Shown here: piece by piece, positions 52,284-61,954 of the stretch
How the letters are laid out: every line of letters begins with the position of its first letter
How positions within the stretch are numbered: the stretch's first letter is position 1
Assembly (NCBI RefSeq): GCF_038592905.1
Contig: NZ_CP151943.1
Coordinates: 1,242,501-1,306,500, forward strand
Source: Neobacillus sp. FSL H8-0543
Lineage (GTDB): Bacteria; Bacillota; Bacilli; Bacillales; Cytobacillaceae
DNA: 64,000 bases
Direction of reading: 5' to 3'
Notes under the pieces: model-generated
Databases searched by the model: none
What the model was told of the DNA's origin: nothing
What the model saw: the letters and a program-made list of their open reading frames with translations, nothing else
Translations under genes and position numbers: made by a program

Positions 52284-53420
52284 TTAACTTGAGCGTTTTT
52301 CTTCGACCAAGACAGGTTCTTTAATGTTATATGAAAATTTATCAGATAAAAATTTTGCAAGTTTAATAGAAGGTTTTTCAATAAAATACCATGCTAAGTT
52401 AGAAATAATTAGAGTAATGATCACAGCTAATCCCATAATTATTATAATAGGGATTTTACCGTAAAAAACATATAATAAAGTAAGTAAGACAGGAAGGTGG
52501 TAAAGATATACCCCATAAGAAATTTTCCCGAGATATTTTAAAGGCCTCCACAAAAGGATTTTTGAAGCTAATGTAGATCCCAGTACTATAACTAACAAAA
52601 TTGAAACTCCTATTGAAGTAAGCCAATCAGCCAACAACGGATTACCAATGAAATCTGAATAATTGTAAATTAGATATCCTATAATGAATAAACCAATCTT
52701 GAATCCTTTATTCAGAGACTTGTATCCCTCAAGTAGATTTGATTTATATTTGCTTATTAGTATTCCAATGATAAACATTAAAATATAGAATAAAGTCTTG
52801 TAAATAGGCTGATAAGGATCTTGAAGAATTAAGTGAATTGCTGCACCGATTACTGCCAAGCCAACTCCAAGTGCCAAATTTATCTTCCACCTAAACCGTA
52901 TTGCCATAACCATCAATAAAGGAAATATAAAGGCTATCCTTAGTTCATGGATAAGGCTCCAGATTGCAATATTGTAGGCGTAAACATTATAATTTCCAAT
53001 AAATAGATAATGGTTTATTATTAGTTCTACGTCCACTGGGGCCATCCATAGTGCATTGAATAATCCTCCTAGTTCGGAGTTTCCTCCTTTCGAGAAATAT
53101 ATACTAGTCAAAATGGCAAAAGTAATAGCTATTGCGTAAGGAATATACAATCTGACAATTCTTCTTATAATAAAAGATGGGTAAGAAAGTCTCTTCTTTC
53201 TAAAGAATGGCAAAGAAAGAACAAATCCGCTCAGAATAAAGAAAAAAATAACACGCTTATCCCCAATTAATAAATGATGTAAAGGGCTTAAATTTATTAA
53301 GTGCCATATTAATCCTTCTTTCCATGAATTCGGTAAAATCATAAGCATATGAAATATAAAAACTAACATTGCTGCAATACCTCTCAACGAGTCTAGTTCT
53401 TCATAGCGTTTGTTCATCAA
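52284..53420 (-). CDS. Acyltransferase family membrane protein (OafA/YrhL-like)
   Basis: A 378-residue multi-spanning acyltransferase (about ten hydrophobic segments). The N-terminal ELDSLRGIAAMLVFIFHML carries the family Arg-x(10)-His pattern. These enzymes O-acetylate surface polysaccharides from acetyl-CoA. It is just upstream of the KAS III cassette and may transfer another acyl group. The C-terminal 25 residues are charged and cytoplasmic. Confidence 0.9.
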   Translation of the reverse strand: MMNKRYEELDSLRGIAAMLVFIFHMLMILPNSWKEGLIWHLINLSPLHHLLIGDKRVIFFFILSGFVLSLPFFRKKRLSYPSFIIRRIVRLYIPYAIAITFAILTSIYFSKGGNSELGGLFNALWMAPVDVELIINHYLFIGNYNVYAYNIAIWSLIHELRIAFIFPLLMVMAIRFRWKINLALGVGLAVIGAAIHLILQDPYQPIYKTLFYILMFIIGILISKYKSNLLEGYKSLNKGFKIGLFIIGYLIYNYSDFIGNPLLADWLTSIGVSILLVIVLGSTLASKILLWRPLKYLGKISYGVYLYHLPVLLTLLYVFYGKIPIIIIMGLAVIITLIISNLAWYFIEKPSIKLAKFLSDKFSYNIKEPVLVEEKRSS

Positions 53421-53517
53421 TTTTCCTCCAATATTAAACGTTCAAAAACCTAAATTAATATAAGTAAGATAATGTCACGACTATTTACAATTCTCCATTT
53501 TTCAGGTGATACAAAAC

Positions 53518-53670
53518 TTATTTGGGTGTTTTCATTAACAATTTAATTTGTGACTTTATTTCATTAATTAAATCTACTACATTAATATCCTTGTTTTCTT
53601 GGCCCTTTTCGTAAATATCTATTAATATTTCTTTTAACATTTGCTGATCAAACTTCTCTGAAACATTCAT
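53518..53670 (-). CDS. Small helical protein, function unknown
   Basis: A 50-residue ORF starting MNVSEKFDQQMLKEILIDIY and ending KSQIKLLMKTPK. It is rich in charged and hydrophobic residues, almost certainly helical. GGGGAACG lies about 9 bases before the ATG. It lies in the 311-base gap between the DegT and acyltransferase genes and is too short for routine gene callers. Amino acid use is like real small proteins, but I cannot name a family. Confidence 0.5.
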   Translation of the reverse strand: MNVSEKFDQQMLKEILIDIYEKGQENKDINVVDLINEIKSQIKLLMKTPK

Positions 53671-53731
53671 AAATCGACGTTCCCCACCTATTATCCAAAT
53701 AGAAAATATCTGTAATCTTAAAGCTTTTATT

Positions 53732-54916
53732 TTATAAAACTAATTTTATTTTCCTCTGGTAATCCTTTAATTTAATAAATTTCAAAATACAATTGATTAC
53801 TCTCATTTGCTGGACTTCTGTCATGCTTGACCCAGATGGGAGGCATATACCCTTCTTGAATAAATCCTCTGCAATATTTTCATTTTCACTATGAGAATAA
53901 TATAAAGCTCCGGTAAAAAGAGGTTGCATATGAAGTGGCTTCCATACATAGCGAGCTTCGATATTTTCTTTTGACAAAAACTCTATTAACGATCTATTTG
54001 ATATTCCTGCATCTTTTTCTTCTATTAATAACGTTGTAAGCCAACGATTAGATCGTGTATTTTCTAATTCATTCATAAATGATATTCCAGGCAGTTCAGA
54101 TAAATATTGACGGTAAACATTAAAAATTCCCCTTCTAGCCCTCACCCTTTCCTCCAAAACCTCTAATTGGGCTCTACCTACGCCTGCTAAAATATTACTC
54201 ATTCTATAATTAAACCCCATCTTACTATGTTGATAATATGGGGCATGGTCTTTAGCCTGAGTTGCCAAAAAACGTGCTTTATTAATTGCATCACCATCGT
54301 TGGAAACCAGCATTCCCCCCCCAGAAGTTGTTATTATTTTATTGCCATTAAATGAATAGATACCGAATATACCCATTGTTCCACTTGCTTTTCCCTTATA
54401 TATGGATCCAAGTGATTCAGCAGCATCCTCTATAACAGGAACATAGTATTTATTACACAATCGAATAATTTCGTCCATTTTTGCACTTTGACCATATAAG
54501 TGAACAACGATTACTGCCTTTGGTAAAGTTCCTTCTAACTCGGCTTCCTTTAAAGCACGTTCTAATGCTTGAGGAGACATATTCCATGTATCAGGTTCTG
54601 AATCAATAAATACCGGTACGGCACCTTGATATAAAATGGGGTTGGCGCTGGCTACAAAGGTTAGCGTTGAACAGAACACCCTATCACCCCGCTTAATTTC
54701 CAGCAGTTGTAAAGCTAAATGAATTGCTGCTGTTCCTGAACTTACAGCCACTGCATCATTCACTCCAACAAAAGATGCAATTTCTTTTTCAAAACCATCA
54801 ACATTAGGTCCTAAAGGAGCGACCCAATTCATATCAAAAGCATTGTTTATATATTTTTGTTCATTCCCACTCATATGAGCCAACGAAAGATATATTTTTT
54901 CTTTATCATTTATCAT
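53732..54916 (-). CDS. DegT/DnrJ/EryC1 family sugar aminotransferase
   Basis: A 394-residue PLP-dependent nucleotide-sugar aminotransferase. The PLP lysine lies in YSFNGNKIITTSGGGML (about 190). GTAAIHLALQLL binds PLP phosphate, and VIEDAAESLGSIYKG includes the PLP ring-stacking Asp. It makes a 4-amino or 3-amino sugar. Together with acyltransferases in the locus it suggests an N-acylated amino sugar in the exopolysaccharide. It stands alone between two hairpins or gaps. Confidence 0.93.
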   Translation of the reverse strand: MINDKEKIYLSLAHMSGNEQKYINNAFDMNWVAPLGPNVDGFEKEIASFVGVNDAVAVSSGTAAIHLALQLLEIKRGDRVFCSTLTFVASANPILYQGAVPVFIDSEPDTWNMSPQALERALKEAELEGTLPKAVIVVHLYGQSAKMDEIIRLCNKYYVPVIEDAAESLGSIYKGKASGTMGIFGIYSFNGNKIITTSGGGMLVSNDGDAINKARFLATQAKDHAPYYQHSKMGFNYRMSNILAGVGRAQLEVLEERVRARRGIFNVYRQYLSELPGISFMNELENTRSNRWLTTLLIEEKDAGISNRSLIEFLSKENIEARYVWKPLHMQPLFTGALYYSHSENENIAEDLFKKGICLPSGSSMTEVQQMRVINCILKFIKLKDYQRKIKLVL

Positions 54917-54953
54917 TTTTCACACTCCCAGATATCTACTGATAACAAATAAA

Positions 54954-54987
54954 AAAACTATCGAAAGATTTAAAGGTCGATAGTTTT
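54954..54987 (-). terminator. Terminator behind the sugar transferase gene
   Basis: AAAACTATCGA (54954-54964) pairs with TCGATAGTTTT (54977-54987). On the minus strand it is followed by more Ts. It lies about 36 bases after the sugar transferase stop. Confidence 0.82.
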
Positions 54988-55022
54988 TAACATAATACTT
55001 GTTTTATAAAGTATAGAGGGGG

Positions 55023-55643
55023 TTACAAGGAGTTATAATTTTGATGTTTTCTAGTGGCGTCTCCCTCAAAATCTGGCATTGTAACGTGATTTTGATTACT
55101 AATTCCTTCTGAAGTTATTACTTTTTTTATTGTTAGAAGTAAAATTTTCATATCAAGTATAAAACTTCGGTTTTTAACATACCAAACATCCAATTTGAAT
55201 TTTTCTTCCCATGCTATCGCATTTCTGCCATTAATTTGTGCCCACCCTGTAATTCCAGGTCTCACAAGATGACGCTTGGATTGTTCTTCTGTGTATAACA
55301 ATAGATATTCTGTTAATAGTGGTCTAGGTCCGATTAAGCTCATATCACCTTTAATGACATTCAAAAGCTGTGGAAATTCATCTATGCTTAATTTTCTAAG
55401 AAGTTTTCCAAACGGAGTTAATCTTAAATCATCCCGTAATAATTCACCTATTTTATTTCGCTCATTTGTCATTGTACGAAATTTATATAATACAAAAGGT
55501 TTTCCATTTAATCCTGGACGTTGCTGCTTAAAAATAATTGGGCTTCCAATCTTTATTCTAATTAGAAGAGCAGCTGCTGAAATTATCGGTAAAAATATAA
55601 TAAGGATAAGACTAGATAATAATAAGTCAAATAATCTTTTCAT
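55023..55643 (-). CDS. Initiating undecaprenyl-phosphate sugar transferase (PglC/WcaJ-like)
   Basis: A 206-residue membrane phosphosugar transferase. One N-terminal membrane helix (5-28) is followed by a conserved catalytic domain: SPIIFKQQRPGLNGKPFVLYKFRTM, LRKLSIDEFPQLLNVIKGDMSLIGPRP and VRPGITGWAQINGRN. It starts polysaccharide synthesis by moving a phosphosugar onto undecaprenyl phosphate. The ATG at 55643 with GAGGTGG is better than the TTG at 55655. It follows galE in the same direction. Confidence 0.93.
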   Translation of the reverse strand: MKRLFDLLLSSLILIIFLPIISAAALLIRIKIGSPIIFKQQRPGLNGKPFVLYKFRTMTNERNKIGELLRDDLRLTPFGKLLRKLSIDEFPQLLNVIKGDMSLIGPRPLLTEYLLLYTEEQSKRHLVRPGITGWAQINGRNAIAWEEKFKLDVWYVKNRSFILDMKILLLTIKKVITSEGISNQNHVTMPDFEGDATRKHQNYNSL

Positions 55644-55724
55644 TTTCCACCTCAATATTATATTGATAAATTTAATAGCCGAAAATTAAAGGTATTTAAC
55701 AATATTCATAAATGATTCGTAAAA

Positions 55725-56762
55725 TTACTTCACATTAGTAAAAATTTTAGTATTTTCATAACCATTTGGATTATTTGCCTGCCATCGCCATGAATCTTTG
55801 CACATTTCTTCAACTCCTCTAATGGCCACCCAACCTAGCTCTTGCTTAGCCTTTAAAGGATTGGCAAAACATATGCCAATATCCCCAGGACGCCGCTCAA
55901 CAATTTGATAAGGGATTTTTCTTCCAGATACAGTCTCGAAGGTATGAATCATTTCCAACACACTATACCCTTTGCCTGTACCTAGATTGTAGGCATCAAC
56001 ACCTTTAAATCCTAATACCTTTTCTAGGGCTTTAAGATGCCCTATTGCAAGATCAACAACATGAATATAGTCTCTGACACCAGTACCATCCTTCGTAGGG
56101 TAATCATTACCAAATACCTTTAGTTCATTAACTTTCCCAACAGCTACTTGAGCGATATATGGGAGAAGATTACTTGGAATGTTATTTGGATCCTCACCAA
56201 TTTGCCCACTCTTATGTGCTCCAATAGGATTGAAGTAGCGCAAAAGGGCAACACTCCATTCATGGTCAGACACATTAAGGTCACGAAGGATTTCTTCTAT
56301 CATCTGCTTTGTTCGTCCATATGGATTTGTTGCTCCTAATGAAAAGTCTTCAGATATAGGTACAGTGTTAGGTACACCATATACAGTTGCTGAAGAGCTA
56401 AATACAAGTTTTTTAACACCGTATTTTTTCATTACTTCACACAATCTTAAAGTCCCTGTAATGTTGTTGTGGTAATACCAAAGTGGCAAACTTACTGACT
56501 CTCCGACTGCCTTTAAACCTGCAAAATGAATCACAGCATCAATACTATTTTCGAAAAAAACAGTATCTAAAGCTGCTCTTTCAAGTAAATCTATTTGATG
56601 AAATTTAAAGTCTTTTCCTGTAATTTGACGAACGCGATTTAAAGATTCTGCTTTACTGTTTAGGAGATTATCCACAACTATGATTTCATAACCTGCATTC
56701 AACAATTCCACGCAAGTATGACTTCCAATGTATCCTGCTCCACCAGTAATTAATATTTTCAT
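55725..56762 (-). CDS. galE: UDP-glucose 4-epimerase
   Basis: A 345-residue extended SDR. NAD motif ITGGAGYIGSH at 5-15, catalytic Ser/Thr in FSSSATVYG and Tyr-x-x-x-Lys in NPYGRTKQM; the C-terminal NLGTGKGYSVLEMI and ERRPGDIGICFA are GalE-typical. It interconverts UDP-Glc and UDP-Gal (perhaps the HexNAc forms) as donors for the polysaccharide. The ATG at 56762 with AAGGGGTG 6 bases upstream is chosen over the GTG at 56771. Confidence 0.93.
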   Translation of the reverse strand: MKILITGGAGYIGSHTCVELLNAGYEIIVVDNLLNSKAESLNRVRQITGKDFKFHQIDLLERAALDTVFFENSIDAVIHFAGLKAVGESVSLPLWYYHNNITGTLRLCEVMKKYGVKKLVFSSSATVYGVPNTVPISEDFSLGATNPYGRTKQMIEEILRDLNVSDHEWSVALLRYFNPIGAHKSGQIGEDPNNIPSNLLPYIAQVAVGKVNELKVFGNDYPTKDGTGVRDYIHVVDLAIGHLKALEKVLGFKGVDAYNLGTGKGYSVLEMIHTFETVSGRKIPYQIVERRPGDIGICFANPLKAKQELGWVAIRGVEEMCKDSWRWQANNPNGYENTKIFTNVK

Positions 56763-56821
56763 AAGGAACACCCCTTCCTTGTTTGTGGACTTAATATTAT
56801 TTTATTTTTGATAACGAAAAA

Positions 56822-56852
56822 GGCATCACAACTAGTAACTAATTGAGATGCC
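56822..56852 (-). terminator. Terminator behind the PIG-L gene
   Basis: GGCATC (56822-56827) pairs with GATGCC (56847-56852), extended by inner pairs. On the minus strand TTTTT follows. It ends the PIG-L transcript before galE. Confidence 0.7.
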
Positions 56853-56941
56853 ATCATTCTGATTTATATAGTAAATGTATAGATAAATAACCTTTTTTGA
56901 TTTTATTTTCCTCCCCCTTGTTTAATTAACAAGTAAAGGAA

Positions 56942-57889
56942 TTACAAATATTCAATTATCTCTATGGGTGAGGGGATTAGCCTTAACCAAATATAAAAAG
57001 CCATCATAGACTTATAAAATTCTTTTACTATAGGTTTTAATTTTCTCTTTGGAAATTGACAGAGTTCAAATAATTCCATTTCTAACTTAGAAGTTTCAGC
57101 TTTACGTATAGTTTCACCTTGTAAGTAAAATTGTTCAACATTTTGGGAATTATGACATGCTAGCATTTTTCTTTTCAGAATACGCTCTTCTTCTGAGATA
57201 TCTATTCTAACTGCTTTTACATTAGATGATTGAAGAGACAAAAAATTCACATCAAGTGCTCCTAGAGGCTGTATTGAATTATATTCAGTCCATTCAAATA
57301 TATTTGAATAACCTATTTTATTACATATAGACTTTACAACAAAACTGGTTATATCATGATCGATATGCCCTCCCTCAATACAATGAACGTAAATACGCCC
57401 TGGATTTAGTTTTTGTATGAGCGTTTGAACATCCCCTGACATATTTTTAATATACCGTTGAGTGCCACCATCAGGATATCCAAGACAAAATATACTTTCT
57501 TTGGGTATATTTATTATTGATAAGGCTTGTATAGCCTCCCTATACCGTATTTCCGATTTCTTTTTTGATTCACTGACTTTAAGATGCCAACTTTCACCGG
57601 ATCTGCCAGTTCCATTCGTAACAAAAACAACTTTAACATTTTCTCCATTCAAACTATGTCTTGTAATAGTGGTACCTACGCCTAATACATCATCATCAGG
57701 ATGTGCCGCAAAGACGAGAACATCTGTATTGTTAATGTATTTAGATGGAAATTCACGTCCCAACATTTTACTGGGATATCTATATAAACCTCTTATATAT
57801 TCTATCTTCTTAATAATCTTTTCATGTCCATGAGTATATTGAATTAATTTATTTAAAAGCATTTTAATAATTTTTTTTTCAAAAAGCAA
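56942..57889 (-). CDS. PIG-L family deacetylase (LmbE-like)
   Basis: A 315-residue zinc deacetylase-like protein. The hallmark AHPDDDVLGVG motif (about 57-67) carries the metal and catalytic residues; VHCIEGGHIDH gives the second metal His pair. FVTNGTGRSGES and LACHNSQ are typical of the family. It removes an acetyl group from GlcNAc-type substrates, for example to free an amine for later acylation. TTG start with AGGTAGGTG just upstream. It lies between the flippase and galE genes. Confidence 0.9.
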   Translation of the reverse strand: MLFEKKIIKMLLNKLIQYTHGHEKIIKKIEYIRGLYRYPSKMLGREFPSKYINNTDVLVFAAHPDDDVLGVGTTITRHSLNGENVKVVFVTNGTGRSGESWHLKVSESKKKSEIRYREAIQALSIINIPKESIFCLGYPDGGTQRYIKNMSGDVQTLIQKLNPGRIYVHCIEGGHIDHDITSFVVKSICNKIGYSNIFEWTEYNSIQPLGALDVNFLSLQSSNVKAVRIDISEEERILKRKMLACHNSQNVEQFYLQGETIRKAETSKLEMELFELCQFPKRKLKPIVKEFYKSMMAFYIWLRLIPSPIEIIEYL

Positions 57890-58021
57890 AATTCACACCT
57901 ACCTAAATAAATTCTATGGTTATAGGAAAAGTCTTTACGGAATCATATAAACATAGTATCAATCATTTTTTTATTTACCTCCTTATCACTTTAGAAATTA
58001 ATTAATTCTGAGATAAAAAAA

Positions 58022-58048
58022 GGCATCTCAGTTAGTTAATACGATGCC
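58022..58048 (-). terminator. Terminator behind the flippase gene
   Basis: GGCATC (58022-58027) and GATGCC (58043-58048) form a stem close in sequence to the hairpin at 56822. On the minus strand TTTTTTT follows. Confidence 0.6.
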
Positions 58049-58090
58049 CTTTTAAGTATTTGATTTTAGCAAATGTAAGGATTTCTGTTA

Positions 58091-59632
58091 TTACGCCTGA
58101 GATCCTAATTTTACTTTTACAACAGAAAAAATATTACCTAATACATTTCTTATTTGCAGGAATTCTGATTTCTTATAAAAAACTCCTAAATATATTAAGT
58201 TAGGAATCGTTAAACATACAATCCCTTTTACAACCAAAGACATTAAGCCATTTTCTATTACAAGAGCATCACATATTTGAGTTGTAATGAAACATGAGAA
58301 TAAAGTTATTATTGAGTAGAATAAATATGTTTGAAAATACGATCGCACACCCCTATTAAAGATGTGCTTATAAACTAACCGTGGAGCATTCCAAAAGACA
58401 GTACTTAGAGTACTAATCGTCGTACCTATAAAAATTCCTGCTAAGCCTAAATATTTCAGTAATATTATCGATACCACTAAATTTATTGTAGCTTCAATTA
58501 GTGGCATATACTTATCCTGTACAAATATACCTCCAGTTTGCTTAAATGTTATAATTGATCTTCTCATTCCTGTAATATAAAAATTAATCAATAATACAGT
58601 AAAGGTCAAAGAATCTAATAAGTACCCTTCTCCAATCCAAAAATTTAGAAATGGTTCAAGAAGGTTATATAAGAATATAGCGCCAATTGAATATAACCAA
58701 AAGTTTATTAAATAGATCATCTTAAAAACAGAATACTTTTTGTCTTCATCCTCGGAAGCAATTAAATTACCTATACTGGCTGTGATACCTCCCAATATTG
58801 GAGTTAACAGAGAACCTAATTGCCCTATAATCATTATATAATTTGAATAAAGGCCTACAGTAACAACACCCATAAATGTAGATATTAAAATATTATCTGT
58901 TCCGAAAACGGCGTAAGTTCCTAAATTGTGAAAAAACAATGCTTTTATACTTTTTATAAGTTCATCTTTTTCACTTTTCGTTATAAAATATTTATCTCTT
59001 GTTTTTATATATTTATATCTTTTCTCCACAATCCTACTATTAATAATTGCTTGTATCAAATTGATGACTAGTTCTATTAATAAAAATAGTAAATAGTTTT
59101 GTGTTAATAAAAGTACGATTATTTTTAATAAAGTTGCTAGTATGTGAAAAAGTATATTTATTCTAGTTAAAACATATTCCTTTTGATCAGCAACTATTAA
59201 TGCTACTCTGTGTGCATTCAAATATGAAATTATATTTTTCGTAACAAATATAAAATAGGCTAAGTGTATATAGGATACGGATTCGCTACCCTTCAATATT
59301 GTATCTAAAAATGGATAAAACAAAAGACTTAGGATAAAAGTCACAATTGCTAATATTGTATATGCTTTTTTAAATAATTGCACCAGTGCAATTATTTTTG
59401 GTTTATCCTTATCTGCTAATGGTTTATATAGATAATAGGTAATACTAGCACCTATACCTCCTTCTATTAACGCAAGCATACCTAAAACATTAGTAAGTAC
59501 TCCATTTACTCCCAGATACTCAGTTCCTAAGCTATCTAAGAATACCTTCCTAGAAATGAAACCTAGTAGAATTATTATTAATTGTGTTGATATACTAATC
59601 GCTATATTTTTTATGGAATTTATACTTCTCAT
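58091..59632 (-). CDS. Polysaccharide flippase (Wzx-like)
   Basis: A 513-residue MATE/MVF-type membrane protein with about 12-14 hydrophobic segments. The N-terminus (NIAISISTQLIIILLGFISRKVFL) and LVKAxF-like loops match polysaccharide/teichoic acid exporters. It moves lipid-linked repeat units across the membrane for Wzy-type assembly. A Wzy polymerase was not seen in this window and may lie beyond 64000. Confidence 0.9.
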   Translation of the reverse strand: MRSINSIKNIAISISTQLIIILLGFISRKVFLDSLGTEYLGVNGVLTNVLGMLALIEGGIGASITYYLYKPLADKDKPKIIALVQLFKKAYTILAIVTFILSLLFYPFLDTILKGSESVSYIHLAYFIFVTKNIISYLNAHRVALIVADQKEYVLTRINILFHILATLLKIIVLLLTQNYLLFLLIELVINLIQAIINSRIVEKRYKYIKTRDKYFITKSEKDELIKSIKALFFHNLGTYAVFGTDNILISTFMGVVTVGLYSNYIMIIGQLGSLLTPILGGITASIGNLIASEDEDKKYSVFKMIYLINFWLYSIGAIFLYNLLEPFLNFWIGEGYLLDSLTFTVLLINFYITGMRRSIITFKQTGGIFVQDKYMPLIEATINLVVSIILLKYLGLAGIFIGTTISTLSTVFWNAPRLVYKHIFNRGVRSYFQTYLFYSIITLFSCFITTQICDALVIENGLMSLVVKGIVCLTIPNLIYLGVFYKKSEFLQIRNVLGNIFSVVKVKLGSQA

Positions 59633-59746
59633 TTTAATCCCTTCTCATTTAATTTATTTCAAATTGCTCAAGACATTCTAAATGAGATTATTGTTTTGGT
59701 TTAGGGTTGGAATTCCTAATTTATTTTATTCTTCATTAATAACAAC

Positions 59747-59785
59747 ACAAAAGACCGAAATAGATTCTTTATCTCGGTCTTTTGT
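59747..59785 (-). terminator. Terminator behind the GT2 gene at 59847
   Basis: ACAAAAGACCGA (59747-59758) pairs with TCGGTCTTTTGT (59774-59785). On the minus strand T-rich sequence follows, between this GT2 gene and the flippase gene. Confidence 0.75.
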
Positions 59786-59846
59786 ATTGTTTTATGCATA
59801 ATAAACCAACTAATATAAAAAAATTCCACTGTTATTTAATAGAAGA

Positions 59847-60788
59847 TTATTTTCTGGTTACAATTAAACGATATATAGGGAAACAGAAACAAAAAAAAGC
59901 AAGCGCTACTTTTTCTTTAAATGTTAGCAGATTACTTCTTAAAATATAAGGATAATAACTTTTATATAATTTTCTAGACTTTTTAACAAAATCCCTATTC
60001 TTATTACTGAACATATACTTTGTACAATAGTTTAACATATCTTTCTCTCTTCGTAGGCAGCCCCAAACTATATCTGGTTTTAACATATTTTCTTTTTTTA
60101 TTGTTAATAATGTTTTTGATGCTGCATCAATTATATCTTCATTTATCTTTATTGTTTCGGGGTGAGTAATGCTTCCAGCTCTTATTGTATAATGATAATT
60201 AGCATTCCCATTGTAAACAACATTTTCTACATTCAAGAAAATATCAGTAACAATTAAAAAGTCCTCATATATTTTTCCAGTTTCAAACCTTAAATTATTA
60301 AAAATAAATCTTTTATACAATCTATTAGGAATACACACTTCTAAATCATCAGATAAAATAGAACGTTCTAAAGCTTCCACCTTATTCAATACCATAACAC
60401 GATTATCTTTAATTTCTTCACGATCACTAGCCTGTATTCTGGCAATACTAATATCACAATTATGATTAATTATTGAGTTATATAGGATTTCATACATATT
60501 ACTTGCTATATAATCATCACTATCAACAAACCCTATATAATCCCCTTTGGCAATATCGAGTCCAGCATTTCTGGCAGAGCTTAGCCCTCCATTTTCTTTA
60601 TGTAAAACAATTATCCTTTCGTCCTTTTTTGCATATTGATCAGACATCTGTCCACTATTATCTGATGATCCATCGTTGACAATTATAATTTCAAGATTTC
60701 TATAGGTTTGATTTATTATAGAATCAATACATTTACTAAGATAATCCTCCACATTGTAGACAGGGACAATTATAGAGATCTTTTCCAT
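59847..60788 (-). CDS. Family 2 glycosyltransferase
   Basis: A 313-residue GT-A glycosyltransferase. The nucleotide-sugar motif ISIIVPVYNVEDYLSKC leads; DDGSSDNSG and FVDSDDYIASNMYEIL carry the DxD acidic residues. A basic C-terminal tail (about 290-313) may associate with the membrane. AGGTGG lies 4 bases before the ATG at 60788. It adds a sugar to the lipid-linked repeat unit; donor unknown. Confidence 0.93.
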   Translation of the reverse strand: MEKISIIVPVYNVEDYLSKCIDSIINQTYRNLEIIIVNDGSSDNSGQMSDQYAKKDERIIVLHKENGGLSSARNAGLDIAKGDYIGFVDSDDYIASNMYEILYNSIINHNCDISIARIQASDREEIKDNRVMVLNKVEALERSILSDDLEVCIPNRLYKRFIFNNLRFETGKIYEDFLIVTDIFLNVENVVYNGNANYHYTIRAGSITHPETIKINEDIIDAASKTLLTIKKENMLKPDIVWGCLRREKDMLNYCTKYMFSNKNRDFVKKSRKLYKSYYPYILRSNLLTFKEKVALAFFCFCFPIYRLIVTRK

Positions 60789-60851
60789 TATTCCACCTAC
60801 CAATATAGTAAGTAGGAGAACCCATTTTCAATGAATGAATACTCCTTAGTT

Positions 60852-61919
60852 TTAAATTTGTGAAGATAGTTTTTTTCCTACACCTTTATTAAACAAACTA
60901 CTTTTTTGTATAATTCGTAAAAAGTTGAAATAAATCAACAAAAAAAGTATCCGTTTACTTCTAGCTTTAATTAATACTTGGAAGACTTTTATTGATCTGG
61001 ATGGATTGCTGCCATCCTTTACAATTTCTTTTGCAGTCGCATTATTAATAATTGCAGTAATTTTTTTGTATTTCTCCTTATTATTATATTTACATTTTCT
61101 ATTAGAAAGGTTAATAACTCCGTAAACTACCTCAATTAAAAAGTCAGAGCCTACCTTTTCAATAAAGCTTCTTTGGGAAGTGCATACTAATGTGTTTTTA
61201 AATGAGTTATATATCTCCATTTGTATGACAAACTGATCTTCTTTATAATTATTCATTAAACTAGTTTTTATATCATAATAATTATACAAAACCTTTTTTA
61301 TATAACTGATACTATTACTACACTGAAAATAACTAAAATTAAACAATGCATCTTCTCCTAGTGATAGCCTTGGGAAGAAAAGGTTATTGTTTTTAATAAT
61401 ATCTACACGATATATTTTATTCCACACATCGAAAAGAAGGTTTGCATCATACAACTTAATAAGCATTTCATCATAATTATTTTTATTGTGCTTTTTCACG
61501 TTTTTGTTTTTTAAATTACTAATGGAATACGTTCTTTTTTGGTCATCATCAATTATCTTATCGTAATCACAAATAATAACATCACTATTCGTTAATATTA
61601 TATTGTTATACATTTCCTCAATCATATTTATATCGTAACAATCATCAGCATCAATGAACTGTATAAATTCCCCCGTGGAATTTTTTATGCCAATATTTCT
61701 AGTTTCACCTGGTCCAATATTATTATTATTTTGGTAAACTTTAATTCTTGTATCTACATCTGCAAACTGTAATATTATTTCCAAAGAATTATCTGTTGAA
61801 CAGTCATCAACAATAATCAACTCTAGATTCCTATAGGATTGATTAATAACACTTTCAATACTTCTTCTTAAGTAACTTGCTGAATTATATACTGGCATTA
61901 TAACGCTTACCTTATCCAT
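60852..61919 (-). CDS. Family 2 glycosyltransferase
   Basis: A 355-residue GT-A glycosyltransferase beginning VSVIMPVYNSASYLRRSIES, with VDDCSTDNS and FIDADDCYDINMIEEMY as its acidic motifs. It is very rich in Asn, Lys and Ile, as expected for this AT-rich stretch. GAGGTGG lies 7 bases before the ATG. Closely packed with the GT genes on either side. Confidence 0.92.
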   Translation of the reverse strand: MDKVSVIMPVYNSASYLRRSIESVINQSYRNLELIIVDDCSTDNSLEIILQFADVDTRIKVYQNNNNIGPGETRNIGIKNSTGEFIQFIDADDCYDINMIEEMYNNIILTNSDVIICDYDKIIDDDQKRTYSISNLKNKNVKKHNKNNYDEMLIKLYDANLLFDVWNKIYRVDIIKNNNLFFPRLSLGEDALFNFSYFQCSNSISYIKKVLYNYYDIKTSLMNNYKEDQFVIQMEIYNSFKNTLVCTSQRSFIEKVGSDFLIEVVYGVINLSNRKCKYNNKEKYKKITAIINNATAKEIVKDGSNPSRSIKVFQVLIKARSKRILFLLIYFNFLRIIQKSSLFNKGVGKKLSSQI

Positions 61920-61954
61920 ATACTTTCCACCTCTAATTTTTTGTAAGAATAAGC

